DNA from: Sinorhizobium fredii USDA 205
Lineage (GTDB): Bacteria; Pseudomonadota; Alphaproteobacteria; Rhizobiales; Rhizobiaceae
NCBI RefSeq assembly: GCF_001461695.1
Contig: NZ_AUTC01000066.1
Span: 96,087-160,086 of the forward strand
Length of the DNA: 64,000 bases
Reading direction: 5' to 3'
The notes below the pieces were generated by a model. That model did no database searches and was not told where the DNA came from. It saw only the letters and a program-made list of their open reading frames with translations. Made by a program: the position numbers and the translations under genes. Positions 1-9,200 of the stretch are shown here, in pieces; position 1 is the stretch's first letter; every line of letters begins with the position of its first letter.

Positions 1-1
1 G

Positions 2-91
2 GATGCCGGGAAATTTGGAAGGTTTCTCACTGAAAACCTGGAGCGCCTCTACGAGGAATTCAGGAAGGAAGAGAAAGTGCAAGGAGACTAA
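2..91 (+). CDS. repB: RepB (ParB-like plasmid partitioning protein), C-terminal end only
   Basis: Only the last 29 codons and the stop are inside the window. The frame ends FLTENLERLYEEF followed by a lysine/glutamate-rich tail, which is how RepB proteins of rhizobial repABC operons end. RepB binds parS-type sites and works with the RepA ATPase in plasmid segregation. repC begins 155 bp downstream on the same strand after the typical repB-repC spacer, which is the main support for this call. The gene start and DNA-binding region lie upstream of the window. Confidence 0.75.
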   Translation, partial: DAGKFGRFLTENLERLYEEFRKEEKVQGD

Positions 92-246
92 ACCGTAAAA
101 GAAAAAGGCCCCCAATCGACCCTCGTCGTGGAAGCCTCTCTCGTATTCTGAGCAAATCGAGAATCGCATTTCCACGAATCACTGTCAAGAGTCGTAGCCG
201 TCGATAGGCGGGCGGATTTCTTTTGCCTCTTAGAAGGTGAAGAAAA
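92..246 (-). ncRNA. repB-repC spacer with presumed antisense counter-transcript RNA
   Basis: In repABC plasmids this spacer encodes a short antisense RNA that represses repC and sets incompatibility; here that role is inferred from position and structure. The spacer has the usual run of Cs near its 5' end (108-113) and a nested dyad: 127-133 pairs with 170-176 (CGTGGAA/TTCCACG), and 139-143 pairs with 158-162 inside it. The exact RNA ends cannot be placed. The repC ribosome binding site (AGAAGGTGAAG) is at the 3' edge of the spacer. Confidence 0.6.
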
Positions 247-1461
247 ATGCAGAGTGGGAATGTGACGACGCCCTTCGGGCGGCGGCCGATGACGCTTGCC
301 TTGGTACGGCGACAGATTGCGACGACCGAGATCAAGCCCGGCAAATCGGCTGACAAGTGGAAAGTTTTTCGGGATGTATCAGAAGCACGGGAAGTGCTCG
401 GATTACAGGACCGCAGCCTTGCAGTGCTTGACGCGTTGCTTACCTTCTATCCTGACAACGAGCTTCGCCAGGATGCGCAGTTGATTGTCTTTCCATCGAA
501 TGCCCAGCTGACACTCCGTGCGCATGGCATAGCCGGCGCCACGCTTCGAAGGCACCTAGCCATTCTTGTCGAGGCAGGTCTGATCGTCCGGAAGGATAGT
601 GCCAACGGCAAGCGCTACGCTAGAAAGGACAGGACAGGTGAGATCGAAAGTGCATTTGGCTTCGATATTTCACCACTCCTTTTGCGTGCCGAAGAGTTCG
701 CACAGATGGCGCAGCAGGTCGCGGCCGATCGAGCGGCCTTGCGCCGAGCCAAGGAAAGTCTGACGATTTGCCGCCGTGACGTCCGAAAGCTCATTTCCGC
801 TGCGATCGAGGAAGGCGCGTCGGGCGACTGGGAGACCATTGAGGAGATCTACATAGGCCTCGTGAGCAGGATTCCGCGCTCTCCGACGCTGGGCGACGTC
901 ACGTCAATCCTGGACGAGATGGAGCTCCTGCAGGGGGAGGTCGTCAACATCCTGGAAATGCAGAATAAAGACGAAAATATCAGCACCAATGATGCTCATG
1001 GTGAGCGCCACATACAGAATTCAAAATCCGACTCCATCCATGAATTTGAACCTAGCTCTGGAAAAGAGCAGGGGGCGAAGCCGGCGGATGATGATCCGCC
1101 CAAGCGGGAGCCGATCCGGAATTTCCCACTTGGCATGATACTGCGGGCCTGCCCCGAAATTACGATGTACGGACCAGGCGGCACGATCAGCAACTGGCGC
1201 GACATGATGGCCGCCGCGGTCGTCGTCCGGTCGATGCTGGGGGTCAGCCCGTCGGCCTACCAGGAGGCCTGCGAGGTCATGGGGCCCGACAATGCCGCCG
1301 CAGCGATCGCCTGTATCCTCGAGCGGGAAGGGCACATCAAGTCGCCCGGCGGATATCTCCGAGATCTGACGCGTAAGGCGGCGCGGGGCGAGTTTTCGTT
1401 GGGGCCCGTGCTCATGGCGCTTCTAAGGGCGAACGGGGCGGGAATGCAGAGGGCCTCATGA
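247..1461 (+). CDS. repC: Plasmid replication initiator RepC
   Basis: RepC initiates replication of repABC plasmids and in characterised members acts on an origin inside its own gene. The 404-residue product has normal family length. The N-terminal signature VTTPFGRRPMTLALVRRQ is at residues 6-23, followed by the winged-helix DNA-binding region; the C-terminal RepC domain (about 300-395) contains ISNWRDMMAAA and GGYLRDLTRKA. The ATG at 247 follows a good ribosome binding site (AGAAGGTGAAG). It is the third gene of the repABC operon, whose repB tail is just upstream, and it is intact, so it is likely the functional replicon of this plasmid. Confidence 0.95.
   Translation: MQSGNVTTPFGRRPMTLALVRRQIATTEIKPGKSADKWKVFRDVSEAREVLGLQDRSLAVLDALLTFYPDNELRQDAQLIVFPSNAQLTLRAHGIAGATLRRHLAILVEAGLIVRKDSANGKRYARKDRTGEIESAFGFDISPLLLRAEEFAQMAQQVAADRAALRRAKESLTICRRDVRKLISAAIEEGASGDWETIEEIYIGLVSRIPRSPTLGDVTSILDEMELLQGEVVNILEMQNKDENISTNDAHGERHIQNSKSDSIHEFEPSSGKEQGAKPADDDPPKREPIRNFPLGMILRACPEITMYGPGGTISNWRDMMAAAVVVRSMLGVSPSAYQEACEVMGPDNAAAAIACILEREGHIKSPGGYLRDLTRKAARGEFSLGPVLMALLRANGAGMQRAS
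955..1050. other. AT-rich segment inside repC, candidate oriV
   Basis: Within the otherwise GC-rich repC this stretch is clearly A+T enriched and includes the near-dyad CACCAATGATGCTCATGGTG. In characterised repABC plasmids the origin lies in an A+T-rich part of repC. The placement here is inference from composition and position only. Confidence 0.4.
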
Positions 1462-1690
1462 TCATCGTTGTCGAGGCATCAGCGCGGCGGGTAAACCGAC
1501 GTGGTGCGCGGAGATGCTTCCGAGTTCTTGATCAGTCAGAGCTACCCAACTGCGCGACACGACTCAAACACGGATCCCATGCTGGGCGCACACCAATGGA
1601 CGGATTGGAAGGGCGTTTTCGGGCAGAACCTGACGAAGTTGTTTGGCTAGTCTGAATGGTCTCCTGGCGATTGGGCTGCGAGGAAGCGAA

Positions 1691-2400
1691 ATGCCGTCTG
1701 AAACTCGGTCGCCCCGCCTCGCGGTCCTGATCGATGCCGACAACACTTCGGCCAAGATCGTCGACGGTCTGTTCGAAGAGGTCGCCAAGATCGGTGAGGC
1801 AAGCGTGCGGCGCATCTATGGCGATTTCTCCGGCACGCGCTCAAAGGGGTGGGCGGACGTGCTGGCAAAGCATGCCATCATTCCACAGCAACAGTTCGCT
1901 TATACGACGGGAAGAATGCCTCCGATATAACGTTGGTGATTGACGCAATGTACTTGCTGCACAGCGGCCGATTCGACGGCTTCTGCCTGGTTTCCTCTGA
2001 CAGCGATTTCACACGACTGGCCGCTCGTATCCGCGAGCAAGGAGTCGATGTGTTCGGCTTCGGCGAGCAGAAGACGCCGGAGAGTTTTCGCCAGGCTTGC
2101 CGGTGGTTCGTCTACACCGAGAACCTGCTTCCCGGCGCGATCAAGGATGAGCAAAACACATCGTCTGTAGACAAGACGCTACAGTCAGCGACGCCGACGT
2201 TCGGCTGATCAAGAAGGTGCTGTCGCAGGAGGACACCGAGGACGGCTGGGTCAATTTAGGCACCGTCGGCAAACAGCTTCTGAACCTGGCACCCGATTTC
2301 GACCCCCGCGCCTTCGGTTTCCGAAAACTCAGCGATCTGATCCGCGAGACGAACCAGTTCGAAGTTCGCCAGGCCGAGGGCGGTCCATCAGTATCGGGTG
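1691..2400 (+). pseudogene. NYN-domain (DUF88) protein with OST-HTH/LOTUS domain, frameshifted
   Basis: Three consecutive reading frames together give one recognisable protein: RLAVLIDADNTSAKIVDG and IYGDFSGTRSKGWADVL (from 1691), then KNASDITLVIDAMYLLHSG and GFCLVSSDSDFTRLAARI (from about 1909), then LIKKVLSQEDTEDGWVNLG and GFRKLSDLIRETNQFEV (from about 2200). The first two parts form a NYN (PIN-like RNase) domain with its conserved aspartates, and the third is an OST-HTH/LOTUS RNA-binding domain. The first break is a single-base loss at GACGGG|AAGAAT near 1910; the second lies between about 2150 and 2205. The gene is either dead or affected by sequencing errors. The C-terminal boundary is approximate. 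Confidence 0.8.
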
Positions 2401-2580
2401 AAACAACGAAACAAAAAGTAGTGCCACCGCCCGGCGATTTGGAAGGGCTGGGAGTGTCGGGATGCGGCGACAGATCGTTCGGCTTTCCCCTGAGGCCAGA
2501 AGCGTCTATCAGTGCTGGCGCAAACAAAAGCTTCAGGCGAGCTCCGACGCTCGGCAAGACAATGATGAAAGGAAGACGTT

Positions 2581-2787
2581 ATGGCGACCGGTACGGTAGA
2601 GTGGTTCAACGCAGCGAAGGGCTTCGGTTTCATCCAGCCGGACGACGGCAGCGCCGATGTCTTCGTTCACATTTCCGCGGTGGAGCGAGCAGGAATGCGT
2701 GGTCTGAACGACGGCCAGAAGATCACCTATGAGCTAGTGAAGGATCGCAAGTCTGGCAAGATGTCGGCTGACAACCTCCAGGCCTGA
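2581..2787 (+). CDS. Cold-shock protein, CspA family
   Basis: The 68-residue protein is a complete single cold-shock domain. It has the RNP1 motif [10 protein letters not shown] and RNP2 motif [10 protein letters not shown], plus the N-terminal [11 protein letters not shown]. Such proteins bind single-stranded nucleic acid and act as RNA chaperones. The ATG at 2581 follows AGGAAGACGTT. A strong intrinsic terminator begins 15 bp after the stop, so it is a monocistronic unit. A small RNA gene starts about 80 bp beyond the terminator on the same strand. Confidence 0.95.
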   Translation: MATGTVEWFNAAKGFGFIQPDDGSADVFVHISAVERAGMRGLNDGQKITYELVKDRKSGKMSADNLQA

Positions 2788-2801
2788 GCCGGATTGCGGA
2801 G

Positions 2802-2824
2802 GGCCGGGTTCGCCCGGCCTTTCC
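2802..2824 (+). terminator. Intrinsic terminator after the cold-shock gene
   Basis: A GC-rich hairpin GGCCGGG-TTCG-CCCGGCC (2802-2819) is followed by TTTCC. The stem is perfect with a UUCG tetraloop and begins 15 bp after the stop codon. Confidence 0.85.
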
Positions 2825-2866
2825 TGTTTGCAGCTGGAGGTGTGCGACATCGGTGCAGCGTCGCGG

Positions 2867-2895
2867 CTTGAAGCTGCTGCATCGCAACATTATCT
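2867..2895 (+). promoter_or_regulatory. Promoter of the three-hairpin small RNA
   Basis: A CTTGAA -35 element (2867-2872) and TTATCT -10 element (2890-2895) are separated by exactly 17 bp. CTTGAn is the common rhizobial housekeeping -35 form. Transcription would start about 2902, just ahead of the first CCUCCUCCC hairpin. Confidence 0.6.
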
Positions 2896-2901
2896 TTTGA
2901 G

Positions 2902-3017
2902 TACCGAGGCGATTTCACCTCCTCCCGAGTCGTTGCGGTCCGACGGACAGCACTCCTCCTCCCAAGCTGTCAGTCACTTTTGAAGCCCGGCGCACCTCCT
3001 CCCGCGCCGGGCCTTTC
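2902..3017 (+). ncRNA. Small RNA with three CCUCCUCCC anti-Shine-Dalgarno hairpins (cuckoo / alpha-r14 type)
   Basis: The sequence CCTCCTCCC occurs three times within about 85 bp, each time in a hairpin loop: 2918-2926 (short G-U containing stem), 2955-2963 (stem GACAGC 2946-2951 / GCTGTC 2966-2971) and 2995-3003 (perfect 9-bp stem 2985-2993 / 3004-3012). The last hairpin is followed by CTTTCGTT and can act as terminator. Small RNAs exposing CCUCCUCCC in loops are known in Alphaproteobacteria (cuckoo RNAs of Rhodobacter, alpha-r14 RNAs of rhizobia) and are thought to pair with Shine-Dalgarno sequences. Position 5' of the first hairpin fits the promoter at 2867-2895. Targets are not visible here. 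Confidence 0.8.
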
Positions 3018-3287
3018 GTTGCGCAAGCAGGTCATCATCGTAAGGATAGGCGGATCTCGATTTTCGACATTGTTGTCGATCACCGCCTCACATGAGAAAT
3101 GCCGGGGAGGAATCATGGAAATCGGCGCCGGCGACCGCGAACTGATCGCGGTGACGAGACGGTTTTTGCGGCGAAGGCCGAGCTGGAAGTCCCGAGTGAG
3201 GCACAGGCGGCCCGTCCGAGAGCATAGCCGGTGCACCCTTCGGTGGCGACGCCTAGTCGCGGTCGGCCGCGGCAGCGCTGACGCACA

Positions 3288-3632
3288 CGATAGCACTCTA
3301 GCGGCCCGCCCGCGTCGTCGCGTGGCGTTGTTATAGTAGCTGGATGCCTGTTGCACGGAGCGGTGACGGGATTGCTCCATCGCTTCGGGCAGGGGAACTC
3401 CGAGGTTCGCGGCTTCGGTGAGATATCAAGACCGCAATCCGTGTGCGGAAAACTCCTCCGCCTCCAGCCCGGCCATCGTCACCCGCCGCTTGACGACATC
3501 GTTGACCGCCTTCGGGTCGATCGCCCGAAACACGCTACCACTGTCGATCTTCGCGGCCGCCAGCCAGGCGTTCAGCGCGTCCACCGGCCGGCCGGTGAGA
3601 TAGACAACCTCATCCTGGCTTGCGCCAGAATT
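3288..3632 (-). pseudogene. Tyrosine recombinase (phage-type integrase), C-terminal remnant
   Basis: Read from 3632 downward, one frame gives VVYLTGRPVDALNAWL, KAVNDVVKRRVTMAGLE and FSAHGLRS; after a frameshift near 3420 a second frame gives MEQSRHRSVQQASSYYNN and ATRRRGRAARVL. These are the HxxR, second histidine and tyrosine regions of the integrase catalytic domain. The N-terminal half is missing and the frame is broken, so the gene is dead. It resembles the site-specific recombinases common on rhizobial plasmids. Confidence 0.75.
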
Positions 3633-3658
3633 CTTGCTGCGGCCGAGGTGGATGGAGA

Positions 3659-3736
3659 GCGAGCGCCCGCAGCTCGTCGACCTGCGCGTCATGGATCTGG
3701 TCTTCGGTGGAAACACGTGCGTCGCCAATCAGCCGG
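3659..3736 (-). pseudogene. Serine recombinase (resolvase) N-terminal fragment
   Basis: The minus-strand frame from 3736 reads RLIGDARVSTEDQ followed by HDAQVDELRAL. This matches the start of the resolvase/invertase catalytic domain (usual form LIGYARVSTxDQ), including the catalytic serine of VST. Only about 26 residues remain before homology stops, and the integrase remnant follows immediately. It is a fossil of a second recombinase, suggesting repeated insertion and deletion at this point. Confidence 0.6.
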
Positions 3737-3740
3737 CGGG

Positions 3741-4204
3741 TGGGGGAGGGCATTGCTCTTCGGCGATTTTGCCATGGATTTTTGGCCCGATTCCGTATCG
3801 TTGCTCAGAATAGCAGCTCGCCAGCTCCAATTCGCTACCGGAGACGAGCAACGGAGCGTCCGCATAGGCAAACGCGCGCCAGCGGGCTTCTGTGGCGGAA
3901 ATGCTGGAAAACTAGGGCTCCTGGAGAAGGCCGAAGAACGAAAAGCTCGCGACAGGTGTCTGCAGGGGCGTCCCGGTGACGAGATCATGTAAGTTGCGGC
4001 CGCTAAACTCTGCTGCGGCCAGTCCGGTCAACCTTGCCGAAACGGCCCAAAAGCCCGGAAACCCTACCGACAACCTCCATTTCCGTCGTCGAAAACCTCA
4101 CTTCTGATAAGCATTACTTATCGGAAGTGAAAGGCCCAACCGGCAACCATACGAAGTGAAGAACCCTAACTTTGATATAGAGTTCGTTTAGCAAATCATT
4201 TACC
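3741..4204. other. Non-coding stretch upstream of the DUF1612 gene
   Basis: No gene is supported here. The minus strand at 3780-3910 keeps an open frame (ARWRAFAYADAPLLV and onward) with coding-like codon use, possibly another gene fossil, but I do not recognise it. The right half turns A+T-rich and contains the dyad at 4099-4129 and the presumed promoter of the DUF1612 gene. Confidence 0.5.
4099..4129. repeat. 13-bp-arm inverted repeat upstream of the DUF1612 gene
   Basis: CACTTCTGATAAG (4099-4111) and CTTATCGGAAGTG (4117-4129) are complementary except for one G-T position, around the 5-base spacer CATTA. It lies 75 bp before the DUF1612 start codon. It could be an operator for that gene's helix-turn-helix product or a recombination or termination element. 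The role is inference. Confidence 0.65.
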
Positions 4205-5359
4205 ATGATTTCAATGCGTTACGAAATCGCCGCCCTACCTATCCAGAGCCTGCTGAAACCGATTTCGGACGCCGGCATCGCGCTGGCCCGTCTCGACGAG
4301 CGCATCGCCCGGTCGGCGGTCGGCGAAGGCTTTATCGAGCGGATGCATTTTGCCGACGCCTGCGCTTCCCTCTGGATCGACGGCGAGCTCGTCCATCTCG
4401 AGGACCTCGTCCTCCATGACGCCACAAAAGATATTCGCACCCCGACCCACGAACTCACCATCGCCCGCGATGTTTTGAAAACCCGTCGGCGCATTGCCGC
4501 ACAGCCGCCCGGCTGGGCACTGTCGACCGACGGCCTCCGCTCCGTAAGTGGGCGCGGCTTCGCCGCCGGCGCGTCGTTAGCTGCGGGTGAAATTGATGGC
4601 GCCAGCACGAAGGACGGTACAGAGCGGAATGTCGAAACGTTCGGAGGAGGGGAGGGGGAAGGTGCCGATGATGGCGCGAGCGCCGTCGACGCGGAGTTCG
4701 CCGCCATCGATGCTGTGCTCGCCCGCTCTGACGCTGCGATCGAGGAAGCGAAAAAGCCCGGCCGAGGAAGCACGCGCGAAAGGGATCCGCTGGTTTACGA
4801 TCTCGACTGGGACGAGGACGAGCGGCTGGAAGAATGGCGCGGCGTGCTGCGGGAAGCCCAAAATCTGCCGGCGGTGCTGCAGGCGATCGTTGCCCTCGAT
4901 GCCTGGAACGAGTTGTCAGTGTTGCAGTATGCGCCCTGGCTCGGTCGGCTGCTGGCGGCCTCGATCCTGCGCCAGGCCGGCGTCACATCAGCAGGGCATC
5001 TCGTTGCGTTCAATCTCGGTCTCAAAACCATCCCCGTCGACCGGCGCCGGCATCGCGATCGCGAGGTCCGGCTGCTCGCCATCGTCCACGGGTTGACCGC
5101 GGCCGCAGAGATCGGCCTCAAAGAGCATAACCGGCTGGCGCTGGCGCGACAGATGATGGAGCGGAAGCTGGAGGGGCGCCGCACCTCGTCGAGGTTGCCG
5201 GAACTGGTTGAGCTGGTCATGGCAAAACCGCTGGTGTCAGCTGGCGTGGTGGCCGAGACGCTCGATCTGACGCCGCAGGCGGCGCGGCGGATCGTTTTGG
5301 AGCTCGGGCTGCGGGAGATGACCAGGAGGGGGAGGTTTCGGGCATGGGGAATTCTATAA
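4205..5359 (+). CDS. DUF1612 / helix-turn-helix protein (RHE_PE00001 family)
   Basis: A 384-residue protein of a family found almost only on rhizobial plasmids. The N-terminal part has [19 protein letters not shown] and [18 protein letters not shown]; the conserved middle DUF1612 block (about 195-320) has [15 protein letters not shown] and [15 protein letters not shown]; the last 45 residues form a helix-turn-helix ([20 protein letters not shown]). A gap-like alanine/glycine-rich linker (about 120-170) separates them. The ATG at 4205 is the first in frame. Function is unknown; the DNA-binding C-terminus suggests a regulator or a protein acting on the dyad just upstream. Confidence 0.8.
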   Translation: MISMRYEIAALPIQSLLKPISDAGIALARLDERIARSAVGEGFIERMHFADACASLWIDGELVHLEDLVLHDATKDIRTPTHELTIARDVLKTRRRIAAQPPGWALSTDGLRSVSGRGFAAGASLAAGEIDGASTKDGTERNVETFGGGEGEGADDGASAVDAEFAAIDAVLARSDAAIEEAKKPGRGSTRERDPLVYDLDWDEDERLEEWRGVLREAQNLPAVLQAIVALDAWNELSVLQYAPWLGRLLAASILRQAGVTSAGHLVAFNLGLKTIPVDRRRHRDREVRLLAIVHGLTAAAEIGLKEHNRLALARQMMERKLEGRRTSSRLPELVELVMAKPLVSAGVVAETLDLTPQAARRIVLELGLREMTRRGRFRAWGIL

Positions 5360-5508
5360 GACGCCGGTTACGCCTGGGTATCCTGCCCCTGCGCTCAAGA
5401 TCTTCTTCAGCGTTGCTGATGCTCGCCATCACACCAATGAACATGGGCGGTGGGTATGACGCAAGCTCTTCAGAACGTTCGCGAAGCGTTTCGGCTGCGC
5501 GTAACGCA

Positions 5509-6213
5509 TCAAGAAGATGCACTATCCTCCCAGCGGACGGCACGCAAAAACTCATCGCGGGTCAAGGCGCAGAGCGCGAACTCGCCGCGCTTCAAGGGGC
5601 CTCCCAGACGAGAGGCCACGGCGGGGCCTGCAAGGTAAAAGATATAAGGGCCTGCATTGAAGAAAACGTGGGCGGCCGCGCGCTTCCACTTCTCGATGAA
5701 CTGCTTGTTCGGCCCCATCCAGCACATGATCGCGAAGTCCTTACCGTCAAGGTTTACGACCCGCGATCCGAAATCGAGCGACATGCTGAAATACGTGCCA
5801 AGGAACGAGCTTTCGCTGTGGATGTGGACCAGCCAAAACATTCTATGTTCGCGCCGATAGAATGCCTCTCGTGCATTGCGCTCGTCCTCGCTGATCGACG
5901 AGTGCTGCAACTCGAGAACGGTCGCGCGGGGAGTGCCACTGCCCACGAGAACGTCAGCGCGGTGCAACTCTTTCGTTACCGGGTCGCGCAAAGCGATCTC
6001 GCGGCATGACATATCGAAAAGTTCTTTCCATCCGAGATGCCAAGGTCCCTCGGGCTCGCTCCAGGGATCGCAGTCGCCGACCTTGTGCCGCCAATGCGGC
6101 GTATTCTCAGCCGGCATAACTGCGGTCAGCAAGCCACCGCAGTCACGGCAAATCGTCCGCTCTCCCTTCGCGATGGGCGCGCGCTTCTTGTGGCCGATCC
6201 AGGCGTAGAGCAT
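5509..6213 (-). CDS. CoiA-like nuclease-domain protein, last gene of the AbiE-Hachiman operon
   Basis: The 234-residue protein resembles the competence protein CoiA nuclease fold: an N-terminal CRDCGG pair of cysteines (22, 25), HWRH (39-42), and the core HRADVLVG (84-91) with ELQHSSIS (101-108). The D87 ... E101-x-Q103 pattern is the PD-(D/E)xK-type active site with Gln in the last position, as CoiA proteins have. It begins only 14 bp after the hamB stop, on the same strand, so it is probably co-transcribed with the defence genes upstream. Involvement in defence is inference from position; no partner is known to me. Confidence 0.65.
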   Translation of the reverse strand: MLYAWIGHKKRAPIAKGERTICRDCGGLLTAVMPAENTPHWRHKVGDCDPWSEPEGPWHLGWKELFDMSCREIALRDPVTKELHRADVLVGSGTPRATVLELQHSSISEDERNAREAFYRREHRMFWLVHIHSESSFLGTYFSMSLDFGSRVVNLDGKDFAIMCWMGPNKQFIEKWKRAAAHVFFNAGPYIFYLAGPAVASRLGGPLKRGEFALCALTRDEFLRAVRWEDSASS

Positions 6214-6227
6214 GGCTACGGGTCCCT

Positions 6228-9200
6228 TTACTCATTCGCCGGCGGCCAGCGCAGCTTACCACGGCCGACGCGTAAGGCTTCCACAAGCCTGGTGTTGCCC
6301 GGCAACCGACCCCAGAAGAGGCTGGGCTTGGGATCGACAGCCGACTTTTTGAACGGGGCAAGCCGTTGGTAGTCTGGCGTCGCCAGCCAGGTGCGCCCAT
6401 CACCTTCGTCGGTGACGATCCGATAGAGGCCGGCAGGAGGAGCGGCCGCGATGTCGAGCAGGCGTTTATAGTTTTCAACTGACCACTTCTGGATGCCGCC
6501 GCTGAGTGCTTCCGTTCGGAAGCGCGCCCATAATGCGGCGGTATCAGGTGTCGGCCAGTCGCCAGCGTCGGTGTAGGCCGTGATCTCGTCGGATTCCAGC
6601 CAGACCCGCATCTCAGCGGGTGTGACGAAGACAGGTTGGGCATCTTTGATCGCCGCCATAGCCGCACGCCGTGATGGAAGGCCCGCACGGATCAGCATCG
6701 CCATCATGAATTGCGGGACGCCGGTTTCAACCGCCGCGGCGCCGCCGCCGGCAACCGTCTCTGGCGACCAGCCGAGGGACATGCGGCGGGTGCGCACGGC
6801 TTCCAGCGCCCAGACCAGGCGATAGGTGAAGGCCTCTTCGACTGCGCGCATGTTCTGAGGTCCGATTTTGGCAACGTCCTCGCCTGACACCCAACTATGC
6901 AGGATGGCCTTCCAATTCGCCGGTAGCGCATTGGCCTTGTCGGGGATGAAGGGCCGCATGAACAGCAGCCGTTCGCCGAGACCGCAGAGGGCGTCGACGA
7001 GTTCGTCGATGTCGCCTCTCAGCGCCGCCTCGTCTGCCCGATCGAGCAGTGTAGCCAGTTCATCAGCCATCGCGTCGATTGAGAGACCGGCTTCAAGCCC
7101 AACGCCCATGGCGAAATGTCCGCGTCGCGTCTGTGCCGTGGTGCTTTTCCAGATGAGGTCGGCGCGTGCCTCAAACACCTTCTTGTGCAAAGGGGCGATG
7201 TCCTCGTCCTCGCGGGCGATCTGGCGGGCCCAGAGGGACCCCTTAAGCGCCTCGTCCAAGAGCTTCGGCAGATCCGCGCGATCGGCGTCCAGCGCTTCGA
7301 TCAGGCCGAACACGGTCGCGTCGAGGCGTTCGACGATCTGCGAGAGCGGCTCCTCGTCGATGGTTTCTTCCTCGTCATCGCCGCCCTCTTCATCGTCGTC
7401 GCCATTGGCCTCATACTCCACGGCGGCGGCCAAGCGCTCTGCGACCGCAGCTTCTTCCTCGGGCGATCTCCAGGCTTCGCGGGCGTTGGCGAGATATTCC
7501 CAGGCGTCGTCACGATCCAGGACACCCTCGCGGGACAGGCGTTCGAGGATCTCGGCGACGATCTGGATGAGACCGCTTTTCAGTGTGCGGGCCTTGGCGG
7601 AGGCGACCAGCTTTCGCCATTCCCTTTTTCGCCAGTCGATTTTGTCGAACATGACATGAACGATCAGCCCCTCGACGTCGACGAAGGCACGCCCGGCGCG
7701 GCCCGCGACATTCGCGAACTCCTCGCCTTTGATCTTCTCGGAGGCGCGATACAGTGCGGGCACCAACAGTACGGCGGCGTTGAGATTGAGGCCCTGCGAG
7801 AGCGTCGGCGAAGCGACGATGACCTTCAGTACCCCCTCGGACAGCAGGACTTCCAACTCGCGCAAGAATGGACTTGGCAGCCGGCCGTGGTGGATGGCGA
7901 CGCCCTGCTTGAGGCAGGCGACGGCGGGATGGTCTTCGCCCAGCCATTCTTTGCCGACCTCCAAGGCCCGGGCGATCGACGCTTCGTCCTCCAACAGGGA
8001 ATGCAGATAGCCGCGCTTGCAGAGATCCATGGCCTGTTTGCCGTAGCTCTCGACCCAATTCGCCTGGGTGGAGAAGATCAGGGTCCGCTTGCCCTGGCTT
8101 GCAAATTCCCATGCCGCGAACAGGGCGAGGTGCGAATTCTTGCGCGGATAGGGCTTTTTCTCCTTTCCTCGTGCTGGTTTCTCCACGACAAATTTGTCGA
8201 GAAAGGGACCATCATCGTCGAGGTCGAGCCGGAGCAGTGCGTCCTTGCCTCGCCATGTGAGCGCGCCGAACCGCTGTCGTGTGGGACGCCAGTCGGAACG
8301 CACCGGCTTACCCGGTTCGTCGGAGCGTATCCAGGCGGTGAGATCGTCCAATTCGTCACCGCTCGGCAGGATGGCGGAGAGACAAACAATCCGGCGGTCT
8401 GCTGCATCCGCCCGCCGAAGCAGGCGCTGCACCAGCGTCTCGTAGCGGATTTCACGCTCGCTCGGGCCGATCATGTGACCTTCGTCGAGGACGATCAGAC
8501 CGACGTCGTCGATCAGCGACGGGTCGCTTCTCAGCGCGAAGTCGAGCTTCTCGGGCGTTGCAATGATGATCTCGCGGGTGCGCAGGGCGTCTTCATCACC
8601 GACCGAAAGTCCGCTGGCGCCGTAAAGGGAGGAGACGCTGAAGCCGAGGGGCGCGAAGGTCTTTCTGAAGGAGCGCTCGGTCTGGGCCGACAAAGCGCGC
8701 AATGGCGTGACGATCAGCACCCGGCGCGCCGACGACAGGGTCATAAGCGCGGCAATCTCGGCCACCCGGGTCTTGCCCGCGCTGGTCGGCAAGGCGACGA
8801 CCAAATCGTCGGTGACATCCGTGGAACGTCGGGCCGCTTCGCGCTGCGATGGCCATAGCTCCACCTCGGATGTCTTGCGCGCGTAGAGCGACGAGATGAA
8901 CAGCCGGCGCAGGTCCGGATATTTTTCCTCTGTACCCTCTGGCGGTTCGGTTGGCAGGTTCTGGTGCAGTGAATGCTGCCAGAGGTCGTCGATCAGGTGG
9001 CGACAGAGGTTCGAGATCCACCACAGCGGAACGTTCTCGGCGTTGTCCGCAAGGCTGACCGCGGTGCGGAGCAAGGTCCGGGCGCTTTCGATCGGCTCAG
9101 GCTCGCCCGTCTCGAGTGCGAAGTCAAAATGCGCCAAAGCTCGGCAGATCGTTGTGTTGAGGATCGTCGACAGCACCTCGTCGACGTCCGGTTCTTCATC

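Noticed and set aside
1458..1655. 65-codon open frame after repC
   Set aside because: No ribosome binding site or recognisable motif; overlaps the repC stop and has unlikely composition.
7116..8858. Plus-strand open frame of 580 codons
   Set aside because: Antisense to hamB; helicase motifs are on the minus strand.
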